Shown here: positions 31,921-45,069 of the stretch, in pieces | Position numbering within the stretch: position 1 is the first letter of the stretch | Layout: each line of letters begins with the position of its first letter | From: Telopea speciosissima | Lineage: Eukaryota > Streptophyta > Magnoliopsida > Proteales > Proteaceae | NCBI RefSeq assembly: GCF_018873765.1 | Contig: NC_057926.1 | Coordinates: forward strand, 56,681,378-56,745,377 | DNA: 64,000 nt | Direction: 5' to 3' | The notes under the pieces: model-generated | Seen by the model: the letters and a program-made list of their open reading frames with translations, nothing else | The model's database searches: none | Told to the model about the DNA's origin: nothing | Program-made: the position numbers and the translations under genes

Positions 31921-34900
31921 ACTGACTGAATGAACTCCTATTAATTAAAGACTTACCCATTTACACAATCCTATTAATTTGGATGTGTAAGCTATATTTA
32001 TTTAACTCAAATAAGTTGACAATTAATTTTATTGATGCACTCCCCAGAGCCATTGGTCAGGTCTCCATATACCCTAAATCATGATAAGATAAAGAATGAA
32101 AACTTTAAAACTATATATATATATATAAATATATTTATTTATTTACTTTTTTTGAGCAAGTCTGTGTTTCTCATGTTCATATATGAGGTACACTACTACT
32201 AAATAGAACACAGCCTTATATATTACCCCAAATGAAGATAAAAAAAATCTGGAGCCTCACAAAGGATGCCCTTACAGTTTGAAACCCAACTGTGGTCTGT
32301 GGGTGTGGGTGGTATATTTACTGAGGGAAGAATTAATACTTCGAATTGACCCCTAGTGGGTTCTGTTGAAGTTCCAAATAATTAAAATAAAAACAGTAAT
32401 TAACTATGTTTGTTAGAGAGAGAGAGAGACATTGGGTCCCTCAAAACCGAAATGGGTTTTGTTTGATTGGGCTAGAGAAAGTGGCTGTCCACATCATCAG
32501 TTTGATGCACCAGACCACTTAAGGAAGAAAAGATTGGGACCCAACCACAGCTAGGATTGTTTTGGCATGGTAGTGAGGGGGCGTTGGGGTAATTTGCCTG
32601 TCCAACCAATCAAGTTTTATTGTAAGACAAACTTGATAATCTTTTTCTTTTTTTCTTTTTTTTTTTTAATTTATCTTATCATCATTATATATATATGTGT
32701 ACGTCAAAGAAGTAGCTCCAAGGAAGAAGAAGAAACTTGCTTTTCAAAGTGCACAAGTTTTCAAATACATGATTGTGCTTAGAAACCCTTTCACTTTCCT
32801 TTCCTTTTTAGAGTTCATACTTCAAACTTCAAACTTCAAACTTCAAACTTCAAACCAAACCGTGGAATTTCAAAAAAGAGGAAACAAAAGCATCCAATCC
32901 AATCCAATCCAATCTAATCCCTAAAATTTTCTAACCTTCATGTGTGTTCCCTCCCTCCCTCATCACAGAATCCAAATTAATATATATGCTGCTTAGTTAG
33001 CTATTAGATACTACTTTATTGCATATAATTACATTTCCACCGAAATTAAGGTGCCAGTTGCCCTTTTGACCCTTCTAGTCTCTTCAAAATTTTAAATAGT
33101 TGTGGGAAACCCTAGAATGATGCATTAGGTGCTCATCAGACCTGCATTATCTTGTTTCGTGCTTACACGTAACCCTTATTTTAGACCATATATGGCCTTA
33201 CTCTTTAGTTGCTGATGTCTAAGCACTTCAATGAAATTAAATACCCAACCCTCTTTAATTTTATTTTCTTGTTTTTATTTTGGATTCTTTGATTTCCCCT
33301 AGCCTTTAAGGGCAGGAAGGAAATTAATTATAGGCTATGTTTGATATGTATTTTTGGAATAATTAAATTCGGATTTAGAATAATACATTTTTAATTTGAA
33401 AACTGATTCTTCATTCTTTATCTTCAAAATACAATCTAAACCCAAAATCTATTCCAAAAATACATATCAATGCAAACACAGACAGAGATAGTCAGTATCT
33501 CTCTCTCTCACACACACATAATTGAGAGACAAGACAAAGAGATGAAGTGATATATACTGTTTGACTCAAACACTGACCACTCAAGAGTTTTAAACTTTAA
33601 ATGGAGTTGTTCATTGTCATTGAATCCTAATTGGAAAGTGGTGGTAGGAGTTGGTGACTTATGGTGTACATGTGATTGGCCCCACCCCGGCCACAACTCA
33701 ATTAACATCAATATGTCACTCAAGATCAAACGGCAACAAGCAAGGAGGGTACCAAACAACTCGATCTCAAACGTGTTAGTTGGAAACAAGGATCATATAT
33801 TGAAAAATCACGTACCTTTCTTTATATATGGAAAAGCACTTCTTGTCTTACCATTGCATATATATATATATAATTGAATGGATTTTTTTTCTTCTTGCTT
33901 CACAGGTTGGAATGAAACATGAATGATGTAAGGATTCCAACTAAAACAAACCCAAAAAAAAAAAAAACACATGCTACTGAGAAAAAAGATTTTAACTTCA
34001 AGAACCTCTCATATATCCATATCGTCTTTTTTAATTTGTTATCTTTAATAAGAACACCAAGTGGTGGGCTTAATTATGTTTTTGGTGATTATATAAAAAC
34101 ACAAAGCAAGTCCCAAGAAAGCTACTAGTGGTTGCAGTAAGTAATGCTTATCCAAAAATAATTCATCATTTTAAATAGCAATATTGTGTGTGAGTGAGTA
34201 GTAAGGATCAAACAAATTAAAGCCCAATCAGCCTTACCGACCTTACATTGTGATGAAACATGTGGACGGATCGGGCTTTTTCCAAGACAAGATATGTAAA
34301 CCTTTTTCCATGCTACCTAGCTACAAACTCCATCCAATCTTAAGTGGATTCCACTGATGTCTCATAATCTTTTTTCTTTTTTTTCTTTTGGATATTTATG
34401 CATGCTTGTGTACATAATATATATATTTAAGGTCAATTCGGTCATACATAATATCTATCATCTATGATCTAACCTCAAAGTTCTTGTTATGACCCCAACC
34501 CCCCCAAAAAAAAAATTAAACCCTCTCACAGTCATTAGTCCTTTCACATAAAAACACCACCTTCAAAAAAAAAAAAAAAAAAAAGAAGGGGGAAGGGAGA
34601 GAAGAAATATACAGATCTTCAATTTTCACAAGACAAATTCATGTGTAGTCGTACATCTTAATGGACTCAGCTTTAGTGCAGTTAGTGCTTTGAAATGGAG
34701 TTAAAATTTGAAAATCCTAATTAACCCAATAATAAATATAATATATCAAAATTTTGTCTTTGTTTCATGAACATAGATGCATATATAGCATGGATGGAAA
34801 AGAAGGGGAAAAAAAAAAGTGTTAAACCAGAGTAAATGGCAATGCATTTGGTATGTAAGGGAGAAAAGCTTTCCTTCCAAAAAAAAAAAAATCAAAAATC

Positions 34901-35151
34901 AAAAATCAAAAAATGGAAAATGTACATGGTGATGATCCAAGATATTGAATCCATATAGGCAAGTGAACATCAAGCTCGGAGCTGATCGAGCAGCAAGTAG
35001 CCAATCAGCAGTGTAGCTGTGGCTGGTGACATATAAACCCTAGTTTCCCCCCCCCCCTTCCCTCCCATATATCTCAAATTTCAAAAGCGGATCGATCGAT
35101 CAAGTGGAAGCCGGCCAAATTAAGCCGGCTAACTGATGAAGTAGAGTCTAA
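29633..35151. other. Intergenic region rich in simple repeats
   Basis: No supportable gene. It holds many microsatellites: (AAAAT)n at about 30041-30084, (AC)n at 30874-30898, GGCCA units at 30909-30933, ATATT units at 31342-31371, GGGGATT at 31600-31634, (CT)n at 31890-31915, CTTCAAA x5 at 32820-32855, AATCC units at 32891-32920, and several poly-A and (AT)n runs. ORFs here are short or composed of simple sequence. Confidence 0.6.
31600..31634 (+). repeat. GGGGATT x5 array, G-quadruplex capable
   Basis: Five perfect 7-bp units give five G4 tracts separated by three bases, which fits the pattern for a stable intramolecular quadruplex on the plus strand. It differs from the plant telomere unit TTTAGGG. 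Confidence 0.9.
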
Positions 35152-35940
35152 TTAAGGCGCAGCTGGTGCAAGGCTGAGATGCAAATCCAAGCCGAAAGGA
35201 TCATCGAAATTGGACCCACCACCACCGCCACAATCCCCATCACCACCTGATGTGGAGAACCTACTCAACGAAGGGACAACCGCAGACTCATGATGTTGAT
35301 GATGGTGATGATGAGGTGAAACCTGAGAATGAGAATAAGAATGAGACCCAATCGTCGTGGTCGACGTCATCATCATCGGCGTTGTCCTTGACTCTCCCAA
35401 ACTCATCATATCCCCTCCTGCGTACGTAAGTGTCGAAGCCGGTGCTCTCCCGGCACCACCAGAAGGGAAGACACAGCCGTGAGACACGTGGAAGGGCGGC
35501 GCAGCCCTTGATACGTAGACCCAGGGATGTGATTGGTGCGCCGCTGCCGGAACCACTAGCGGGGTCGCGGGAGCGAGGAGGTGAGGTGGAGGAGCGAAGG
35601 CAGATATCATGGGATTTCGGACGTAAGAAGCACCAGAGTTTCGACCTGCTTGCATTTGGGCGCGCTTGAGTTGTTGCCTTTCCTTTTTGTGAGCGTTTTG
35701 ATGGCCACCCAACGCTTGTGAGTTTGCGAATTCACGACAGCAGTACTGGCACTCGTATTTCCGGCCATCGCTGGCGGGGAAAACCCCGGATTCCGGTGAC
35801 TCTGATCTTGTTTTGCTTGAATCTACCTCCTCTTCTTCTGAGACGTTGAAGCCAAAGAGCTTTAGACGTACGTTGTTGTTATGGTTGGTGGTTGTAGTTG
35901 CACTATTATTTGGCTTTGTTTGGTAATCCACTTCAGCCAT
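35152..35940 (-). CDS. Single-finger C2H2 zinc-finger repressor, GIS/ZFP5/ZFP6/ZFP8 type
   Basis: 262 residues, no intron. The order of parts matches the plant C1-1i family that includes GIS and ZFP5/6/8, regulators of trichome and epidermal development through gibberellin and cytokinin signals. An N-terminal RLKLFGFNV motif lies at residues 25-33. One C2H2 finger has Cys64, Cys67, His80 and His84 with the plant QALGGH signature at 75-80. A His-rich run lies in the second half. A C-terminal DLHLSL (252-257) EAR-type motif should recruit a co-repressor. It is expected to bind DNA in the nucleus. I chose ATG 35940 because the known N-terminus starts there; the frame is open further up but without an ATG. 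Which paralogue it is cannot be told from sequence alone. Confidence 0.9.
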   Translation of the reverse strand: MAEVDYQTKPNNSATTTTNHNNNVRLKLFGFNVSEEEEVDSSKTRSESPESGVFPASDGRKYECQYCCREFANSQALGGHQNAHKKERQQLKRAQMQAGRNSGASYVRNPMISAFAPPPHLLAPATPLVVPAAAHQSHPWVYVSRAAPPFHVSHGCVFPSGGAGRAPASTLTYAGGDMMSLGESRTTPMMMTSTTTIGSHSYSHSQVSPHHHHHQHHESAVVPSLSRFSTSGGDGDCGGGGGSNFDDPFGLDLHLSLAPAAP

Positions 35941-36206
35941 TATTTGAATTAAAAAGAAACTCCAGCTCTCTGCAAAGCTACCAGGGGAGAAACGAAACGA
36001 ATGCACGGTTAATTGGTTACAAAAGCAGCATGAGATTGACCAACCCAACCAGGGTTCTCGTGTTTCGAAGGTCACCGGGAAACCAAAAAAAGAAAAAGAA
36101 ATGAGAGACCCAAGTACAGAACCAACCAAGAAGAAGAGCGAAAGAAAAGCGATTGAATTGAATTGGTGCCCGTTCGTGTTAGGGGAGTGGGAGCATGTGT
36201 TGGGTA

Positions 36207-36214
36207 TTTATATA
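36207..36214 (-). promoter_or_regulatory. TATA box of the zinc-finger gene
   Basis: On the minus strand the sequence reads TATATAAA, 267 bp before the ATG. A start about 30 bp downstream would give a 5' UTR of roughly 240 nt. No nearer match is as good. Confidence 0.6.
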
Positions 36215-36263
36215 TGATTAAAAGGTTTTGTGTACAGTGGAGGAAGAAAAAGAAACCCAACAC

Positions 36264-36330
36264 GAGAGAGAGAGATTAGGTTGCGGACATCCCAAGGAGT
36301 AAGAAAGAAAGAAAGAAAGAAGGGAAAGTA
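36264..36330. repeat. GA and GAAA microsatellites upstream of the zinc-finger gene
   Basis: GAGAGAGAGA near 36265 and AAAG units near 36301-36322 lie just behind the TATA box. GA-rich tracts are common in plant core promoters; a function here is not shown. Confidence 0.6.
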
Positions 36331-36491
36331 AGTAAGTGTCATTGGGAACACAATCCAGAAACACTCGGAGACTTTAGATTGCGTTTGTCTCTCGATATAT
36401 TTCTTCCTTCCTGATTGGATTTGGGTTCCCTATTTCTAAACTGCCACTCATATCACTTTGTTTACTTACTAGGTACTACAGAGCAGGGCAT

Positions 36492-36774
36492 TTAGGGATG
36501 TAAATGAATAGTTGAAATTCGTTTTTGTATTCGTGTTCGTATCTGTTTAACATTATCTGAATTTATCTGAAAATTAAACGGATATGGATACGGATAGGCT
36601 ATAGCTATCCGAAAAACTATATTTACATGTAAACGGATAAAATATCATATTCGATCCGTATCCGTATTCGTATTCATATCCATTTAACACTATCCGAATC
36701 CGTCCGAAAGCTAATCGGATGCGGATGCAAATATAGTACTATCCAAGCCAAATCCGATCCGCTTACATCCCTAA
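36492..36774. mobile_element. MITE with TTAGGGATGTAA ends
   Basis: The ends TTAGGGATGTAA and TTACATCCCTAA are perfect inverted repeats. The inside repeats CGGATA/TATCCG-type motifs (GGATATGGATACGGATAGG) in both orientations. The TTA/TAA at the edges could be part of the repeat or a 3-bp target duplication. This end type is common in plant non-autonomous DNA transposons. Confidence 0.7.
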
Positions 36775-37019
36775 GTGCACTACTCAATAAGTTCAGAATG
36801 ACCCAATAAATTAAAAATTAGGGACTCCCTTGAAGGCTGAAGGGTGGTGACAACCGTGAATTTTGGTATCCATAATCGATCGATAGGTAGGTATAGATAT
36901 TGGTACCGGTGTCAGCATAAGGGATGATTGATACCAATATGGCATCGATATATATCAGTTAATAGTTAATACCATGAAAAAGTGAATTTTTTTAATAAAA
37001 AAATGATCTTTGTATTAGA

Positions 37020-37350
37020 ATTGGTCCATATTCATGGCAAGGAATGCGAGGGTTTTAGTCCTACATATGTCTAGTTGTGTATGGTTGCTGGACTTATGAC
37101 CTTGGAAGGATTTCTTCGAAGCTCAGGTCTTTAGGTTTGACTCCATTATGTGGTATCAGAGCAAATTGTTCATTCAACCAGTTTTATGGAAGCCCAAAGT
37201 TAGGATAGTTGAAACAGTGACTGCTCTATGACAAAAAAATTAAAAGGATTTAATTCCACATTAATCAAATAATGTATGACATGTTGTACTTATGATCTTG
37301 GAAGGGTCTATCCCACCCTAAAGCTCAACTTTTAGGTTCAACACTATTAC
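37020..37350 (+). repeat. Decayed LTR-retroelement remnant with iMet primer site
   Basis: TGGTATCAGAGC (37151-37162) is a perfect initiator-Met primer binding site. Near-repeated flanks (CTTATGA(C/T)CTTGGAAGG near 37093 and 37288, and AGCTCA..TTTAGGTT) suggest scrambled LTR pieces. No coding part. Confidence 0.45.
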
Positions 37351-38437
37351 ATATTGGTATGCACTGTGTCCACTTGATTTTATTAATTGAATGAAATAAA
37401 GAACACTATATGGTTGTGTGCGATGTGCGGCCCATGCACCGAAGCACAAGGCCGTGCAGAATAACTGTCATGCCCTCATGTAAAGGCAAAAATCTGTAAG
37501 GGTACTGCGATCATTTGACTAGGTAGCGCTCATTTTCCCTAATTGAAATTAGAACAAAATGAATTTTAGGAGAATATAGAGGCCTAGAGGTAGAGGGTTT
37601 GTTAGACCCTATAAAAAAATAAAAAAAATAAAAAAAATACGGACCTGTGTCAAAAGTGGATATATATATATATTTTTTTAATAGAAATTAAATGTCATTT
37701 TTATCTTTGGAATTGATTGATACGGTCATTTCTGGAATTGATTGATACGGTCTGATACAGCCGATCAATATCCATACCGATGGAAGATATTGGGGGTGCC
37801 CACTTTCATGAGGTACATATCAGTCCCAATTACCCAAATATTATCTTATCCTTTATTAAGCTATGTTGGCATTTCACCATTGGCTGACTATGTTGAAATT
37901 CATGAGTTGGTGGGCCTAGCTCTTGGGCTCAGGTGGGATATCTCTTCATTCCAATAATAAAGTACATGATGATATATTGGTACGTCTTTTTTCTGTTCCA
38001 ATGTTAAGGTATATAATCTGCTAGGATGCAAACAGAGACCCTTCGCCCGCGGAAGCATTGGATTCGAATCCTAATTACTCTTCATATATATATATATATT
38101 TTCTTAAATTCTCATCTCCTTTTTTTTTTTACTCTTCATATATAGATATAGATATTCTAAGAGAAAGACACACAGTTTTTTAAGAGCAAAAAGAGAGACG
38201 TATAGCAAATTTGGATACTTCAAGGGGGACCCATCATCCATATGTTTCATTTTTCTTTTGTAATTTTAGAATCCAAAGCTTGTGGAAAACTTTTGAATGG
38301 AGCGAAACCCAATGGGTTCCCAGAAAAGCCCATGTCTCTGTTGGATGTCTTCTGCTTCATTGCTTCAACAACGGTCAGAAAAATCCACAGAGTTTCCCAC
38401 TGCGTCTCTCTCTCTCTCTCTCTCTCTCCACGTCTAG

Positions 38438-38478
<41 letters not shown>

Positions 38479-39987
38479 CTCACCTAAACACTTCACCGTT
38501 GTCGTGGCTTGATCTCAGGAGCCGACACTCACCCACTTCTATCTCTCTCTCCCTTTTTCTCAAGTGAAGTTTCATTCTTTGAAAAAGGCTTCAAAAGTCA
38601 GAACAATCCATGCATGCAAATAGCAAAGTCCTCACCCAAACATTGAAACATCAAATCTCTCATAAAAACCCTAATATGACCAAAACCCACCCGCCAATGA
38701 TTACCCATATATGCAATCACTGTATCCATCCAAGCTTAGGACTAGCTTTGCTTCCCATATGCTTTCATTTATATAATTACTTTCCATCTGTCTTGTTTAC
38801 AACCGTCCACGTGTCTCCGTCAACCGTGGATTACACACAAAGCATATAATAAAAGGGGCATCTCGGTAAATAAAGCCCAGATGCAAAGCCCATTTTGCAA
38901 AGTCCCATTCGGAGATGTTCAGGTCATAAGGGGCCCACCATGACGTGGAGACGATAGGGATAAGCGTTTTAGGATGTTTTGCGTGATTGACGTTGAGGTG
39001 GTGGTGGTGGTGGCCCTTGTTTAGTTTTGTTTATACATTTTATAACCCTCCCTACGGTTGGTTGGTTTCCATTTGTTTTCTTTTTTCCTCATTGAGAGAT
39101 CTCCCCGAATCTTACTAACTACGACGAAAAGGGGTCTCAGTCTTTTCATTTAGCATTAAAGAGAGAGAGAGAGAGAGAAGAAATCCTTTTGTTTGTAGTG
39201 TAGTCCCACTTGAAAATTGATTGGAAATACAAAAAAAAGCATATTATGATCATTCCAAAGCCTCTCTCCAAAGTCTTCACCGCAACTCCAAACCTGACCC
39301 ACCGTTGTCTCCTCTTTCTCATGTATGTTCTATTCAAAGACCCCTCCAGGCTCCAGCAAACTTGCACTTTGTCAAATTTTCTTAATTTGAGAACCCAATT
39401 ATTTCATTATCTCCAAGAACCCACTTATGTATTAATTATATATATATATATAAACTTAATTTCTGAATTCAAAGATATTAATCATTCAAATTAGGATAGG
39501 ATAGGATAGGATAGGATTAGGATAGGATAATTGCTTGGTTAAATCAAATACTGAGTGAGTATCGATCTGTGAGATCAGCATCAAGACATGTGTCCAACAT
39601 GCAGGAGTTTTTGATGGATTAATTGTACTCTACTTGTGATATATACAAGTCAAAGGTCAACTTAATCTAATGATTATAACCATCTGATAACTGTGTATCT
39701 AGTTCCTAGGAAGGAATGTTTTGGGGGATTTAACTGTGAACCCCCATATATGCCAATTATTATTATATATATATATATATATAAAAAGTGAGTCCATCCA
39801 TAATTAACCCTTGTATATATTCCCATCAGATTATCAAAGGTAGTGCATGTTATTAATGTCAAATCCTGCATCTAGATTTTTGACCCTACCTATCTATAGT
39901 GCTCTTCTACTGTACTGTACTGTATGAAGTTTTTAATTTAATTCTCTTCATCCAGTCAGTGCTTTTGGTATTTTGATTTTGATTTTG

Positions 39988-40032
<45 letters not shown>

Positions 40033-42720
40033 CAACAACCACAATAATTGTAATAAATTATTATTATTATTAATAATAAAAATGTCTTTGTCAGGTGTCA
40101 TTTTTGGGTAAGAAACTAGGTAGGGACATTATATGTCTTTATCAAAATTAAATAAGAGACTGAGAAATTGATCTACCTGAAAAAAGTATGGATAGGTCAT
40201 CTCCTTTGAATTGAAGCCTTCTTCTATCTATGACAATTGACAATTACTTTTTGAGATTAGAGTTCACATAAGGTTGAGGATTAGGACTTGGTTCCCTTTT
40301 AAAACTGATCGATCCAATTAGATGATTATTAATTTGTCCTTTCGTGTGTGTTGGAACTTCTCTTTTCTTTCAAGCTCCTTCCATAAAAAATTGAATAATA
40401 AATTTTGTGGACCCCCCAGTGGAGTGGGATCCCACAACATGCCCAACAAATTACAAATGGGTTTTAGACATAAATGATGAAGCATTATATTGGAAGAAGA
40501 CGAAGATATAAGGAGGTTAATTTAAAGGCAAATGAGCTCTCAGCTGGGGGGGCTATGGATTGTTTGTTAGGGGAAAGGAAGCACATGGGCTTCTCCCTTC
40601 TCCCTTTGATGTAGGGAAACTCATGTGGTGTGCTCCATCTACTTATATTGGTCTCTCACTCTTCCAACAAACCTCAGTGGGTTGCACCTGGGCCATTTAT
40701 ATCCACTATATATATGCTCTAGCTATAATTAAAACCCAAGCTTTTCTTCTCTCTCTCTCACACACACACGAAAACACACATTGGTGAATTAATTCATGTA
40801 GTCTCATGGAATTGAATTAGCTAGGTAGGTAATAACTTAATTATTTCTGGCTAACTTGTTAATTGATCAACACAACTGTCTTCTTAAACATAAACTTTTC
40901 TTGTTGTAATGGTTTCCACCATCAAATATAATAAAATAAAAATAGGAAGGGGCCTTAATCATGCTTACTTGTGTGTTTGATTGAAGTGATGCAGATGTTA
41001 ACATTTGAGATTGCTCGAATCCCGCATATGGCCCACCAACTTGTGTTTATCAAGGGAAATTTTATCTATCTAATGGCCATTATTTATTTATTTATTTAAT
41101 TATGACAAGATTATTTCAGACATGTTCCTAATATAATACAACCCCCCCCCCCATTAACTTTGTGACCATCTTTGTTTCTTCTTGCAGCCATTCATTTGGA
41201 AGGACCCAACCAAAACTAAGTTTGTTTTCCTCTTTCTCTATCATTGCCTTGATTTTTAAGTTGATAAACCTTTTATCCAAAAAAATAAATAAATAAATAA
41301 ATTTTGATAATTAACCCTTTTATGGATATGTTCAAAGCATGTTAATTAAGCAATCCAAGCATTGTGGGAATGACTAATTTCATAAATCCCCTTCCATGTA
41401 TTCCAAGTGACATTACCTACTTCAATTAAAATAATGAGTGGGAGGTTGGGTGGAGTTAGCTTTAAGTCATGTGAAGTGGCTCTATAAACATAACAAAAAT
41501 AAATATATACTATAGCTAATTAATTGACATGGAACTAAGCCTAGATTACAGTCTAGAATGTCTAGATCGATTTTATAAGCTTCCAATCAAATATTCTCTC
41601 ATGTGAGTTATTTATTTAAATATCATAAATATTTTATTAGCCTCCCCATGAATTAAGATGGATATGTATGGATTCGGTCAATCGATGAGACAAAATTAAA
41701 GTGTGTATGTTACCTCCAAAGTGAGACAGTTGGACGGCTACATATATAATACATACACAACATGCATGGGGACTTAATTGGAACACAAAGACATGTACAT
41801 GTGTTGTGAGAGACCATTAATAAATGCACATGACAAGTGGATTCCCATGTGGACTTAATTGGCTTAAGAAAAGGGGCTAATTAATTAATTACTACTATAT
41901 TAGACTCTAATCCCCTCTTCTCTACATGACGTGACTATTTTAGCAATGAAACTTAATTAGATAAACTATCTTTGAATTTTGGTGGCATTTGTCTCCTACA
42001 GATTCTAGTTAGTTGCAAGTAAGGCTCTAAACATAAAAAAACAAAAAACCAAAAATGTTTCCAACAGAAACCCAAGTCAAGAGAGAGACTCAAATTAAAG
42101 ACAAACTTCTAGGTTAATTAAAGAATTAATGTAGTCTAAGTATGAGCATTAGGTCATCTTCTGGTTCTGCAGAGTTTAATTGGCATGGAAAACATTTAAT
42201 TTGTGACAGAAGAAGGAACCACCTTATAGGTAATAAAAATAAATAAATAAATAATGTTGAAATTAGGTCTGCCCAGTTGTTATATCTTAATTAATTTTTG
42301 TCTCCAAACTGATTACCTAAGTAGATGTTCTTTGTTCTGATCTAGATAACCACTTACTTGCAAGAAAGTTTATAATTGTTTATGCTCAGCAATGTGATAT
42401 CTATTTATATCAATTATTTTTTTTTTTTCAAGTTAATTTGTTGCGCGATTTCAGTGCTAATCATAGTTTTTAATGAAAATTAATAAATGTTGACCACTAA
42501 AACCAGGCATCGCGCGAGAAGGGGAAGAAATTAATCACAGATATAAGGGACCACTAATAGTCCTCTGAAGCATATCTTTAATTTGGTTTTGGGGGGGACC
42601 AATACTTAATAGAAACCAAAGCTCAGCTGCCTGGCTGCTCTCTCTTTCACGCCAATAGGCCGGTCTCAAAGCTTGTTAATTAGAGCAAGTTACATAAAAA
42701 TCTGGACCTTCATGCATGCA
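37351..42720. other. Intergenic region, simple repeats only
   Basis: No gene is supported. It has (CT)n at 38406-38428, 38446-38476 and 39991-40028, TAGGA units at 39492-39529, (GTG)n at about 38998-39013, (AT)n runs, and a C run at about 41144-41154. ORFs across the CT tracts are repeats, not proteins. I looked for mature sequences of common conserved plant microRNAs and found none. Confidence 0.55.
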
Positions 42721-42737
42721 GCCATTATTGCAGGAGT

Positions 42738-43209
42738 TGAAAGAGCCAAGAGGGGATTTTGGGGCTTTTGGCCATGCCTTGTCCTCTCTCTCTCTCTCCC
42801 TAAGTCTTTGTACTCTTGTGGAAGAATCCAAGGTAAGGAATGGCAGAGTAGGTACAGACCTTTTAAAGCGTTCCAGGTCACGGTCGCTGTAAGTGTCTAT
42901 ACGGTACTCGTATTGAGGGTGAGGTAAGGGTGTTGATCATGATAATTAGAATGGTCTTAATTAATATCTTAATATTACTAATTGCTAATATATTGCAGAA
43001 AGGAATTAGTTAAAGAGCGGCAAGAGGGGATTTTTGGGGCTTTTGGCCATGCCTTGTCGGCCCCATATCTTCTAAAAAAACGCTTTTCATTATATAACAT
43101 TTTTTCTCCCCTAAAAACATTTTTTAAACTAAAAAACACATTTTTCTTTTATTACATCTCTAAGATTAGCACTTAAAATATATAAATATCATTAAAGTCT
43201 CTAATACTC

Positions 43210-43265
<56 letters not shown>

Positions 43266-43500
43266 ACCCCCTGAAGTCTTTGTACTCTTGTGGAAGAATC
43301 CAAGGTAAGGAATGGCAGAGTAGGTAAATTAAGTTACACCTTTTTAAAGCGTTCCAGGTGTTTGACACGGTCGCTGTAAGGAGTGTCTATACGGTACTCG
43401 TATTGAGGGTGAGGGTAAGGGTGTTGATCATGATAATTAGAATGGTCTTAATTAATATCTTAATATTACTAATTGCTAAGTATATATGTATTAAACTGGA
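42738..43500 (+). repeat. Local tandem duplication of ~280 bp with an insert
   Basis: Unit 1 (42738-43011) and unit 2 (43012-43500) share the head AAGAGGGGATTTT..GGGGCTTTTGGCCATG. They also share a tail running from AAGTCTTTGTACTCTTG through GGTACTCGTATTGAGG to TATTACTAATTGCTAA. Unit 2 carries about 190 bp extra, including the 55-nt C homopolymer, between head and tail. Confidence 0.8.
43211..43265 (+). repeat. Poly-C run of 55 bases
   Basis: Uninterrupted C from 43211 to 43265, then A and five more C. This is extreme for a plant genome. It may be a true i-motif/G-quadruplex-forming tract or an assembly or polishing artefact. Confidence 0.9.
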
Positions 43501-45027
43501 GAAAGTCAGGATAGCAGTGTTGAAGAGATGGAGGGGCTGTTGCCTTCTAGGTTGGACTTTGGAGTGAAAAGCAAATCACAAAAGAAGAAAGTGAAATCGT
43601 GAAAAATTCTAATCTTTGGGGTTTTTTTTTTTTTTTTTTTAAACATTAGAGTAAAATTTAAAAGTATAAACGTATAATACCAATTATACGAGTATAATAC
43701 ATTATACAGTATATAGCTCGATTAAAAAGCGCTTTTTATAAAAATAAGAGAAAGTCGGGACGGGAGTATTATGCGTCAAAATTGGTATGCATATAATACG
43801 CGTATTACGCGTACTTACTAACTAAGGTCATACCCACCCGAGTACTTTAGGTGTTTGTCCCATACAAGACAAAATTAATTAGTGACATGTTTGTCCAAAC
43901 TTTGAATCTATGGATCGAGCATTAATTGGATTTGGTTGGATACTATGGGCTTTTTTTGTGGTTTCGTTTCTCAATCCGAACCTGTAGTAAAAGTGGTATC
44001 AGAATTAGGAGAGTTTTAAGACTTCTCTTTTATGGTTAGATCAGCATAGATGTCTGGATTCAGACCACACCTTATCTGTACAAGTCTTCGATCAATCACC
44101 AATTAATTAACACGTGCTGCTGCAACTCATGAACGAACATCTTTTAATATGTCTAAGTAAGTTAGAGGGGTTGAGTCATGCCTCTAGTCACTCTCTTTAA
44201 AATCGTGAACGCCTTTTATGGTGCAATCCGGATAAAGTGAATCAACTTCCAAGATGAAACATCCCATAGAAACAACGGAGGAGTAGGAGAGTGAAAACAC
44301 TTGGAACAACGTCCTCATTGGAAAAAAAGAGAGATTTTTTTAATTTTTTTAATTGTTTTTATTTTTTATGTGTGTGTGTGTGTTTCCCTTTCCTTTTCAT
44401 TGAGAAACCCCTCACATTAGGTCATTAGGATTGAGTAGCGGTTTTGTTTAAAGGTTGGTCTTATTATGGAAGGTACGTACATATGGTGTCAGTTCTACTA
44501 TTTTACTATTGTTTTAATACCCTTTTCTTAATTGGTATGAAGCATGATAGCGATTTGGTACTCGATTTTGCGAGAATTTGTTTGAATGCAAGAAATCGAT
44601 CATGCTTAACTTTGTTGATATTTGTTGTATTCATACAATAGATAGATGAATGACAAAGGTACTTACTTGGATTGAAGAAAGTGCACCAATATTAGATGGT
44701 ACAATTGTGCTAGTAGTCCGATATCATCCTAGCATAGTAGGAAATTGAAAATCTCCCATTGTTGGTTCAATGGTACGTGATTTTAGCTTATTTGGCATGT
44801 ATATGTTTTAGTTAATACTGTTCTTGCTACTTGTATTTCTAAGTTAAGTATATTTATTCTTGTACAGATGTGTCTCGACTCTTATTTCGGAGACTGATTT
44901 ACAGTACCTCTCTCATAACTTCTCTGCAATCCTATTTTTGAGAGCCAAAACTTGTTTTCTTACCCTATTAGACTTCCGTTCGCAAGTCTCAACTCTCAAC
45001 TGAAAAATCAATCAACTCAACTCAAAC

Positions 45028-45069
<42 letters not shown>

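Noticed and set aside
35941-36129. N-terminal extension of the zinc-finger protein to 325 residues
   Set aside because: The frame is open but has no ATG there; the extra part is unlike the family, and the known N-terminus starts at 35940.
38211-38567. 118-codon ORF, with shadows on both strands
   Set aside because: It is mostly a translated (CT)n microsatellite with Ser-Leu repeats.
42600-42760. Possible microRNA precursor (GCCTGGCTGC resembling a miR160 piece)
   Set aside because: Only a short partial match and no hairpin with the right arms.
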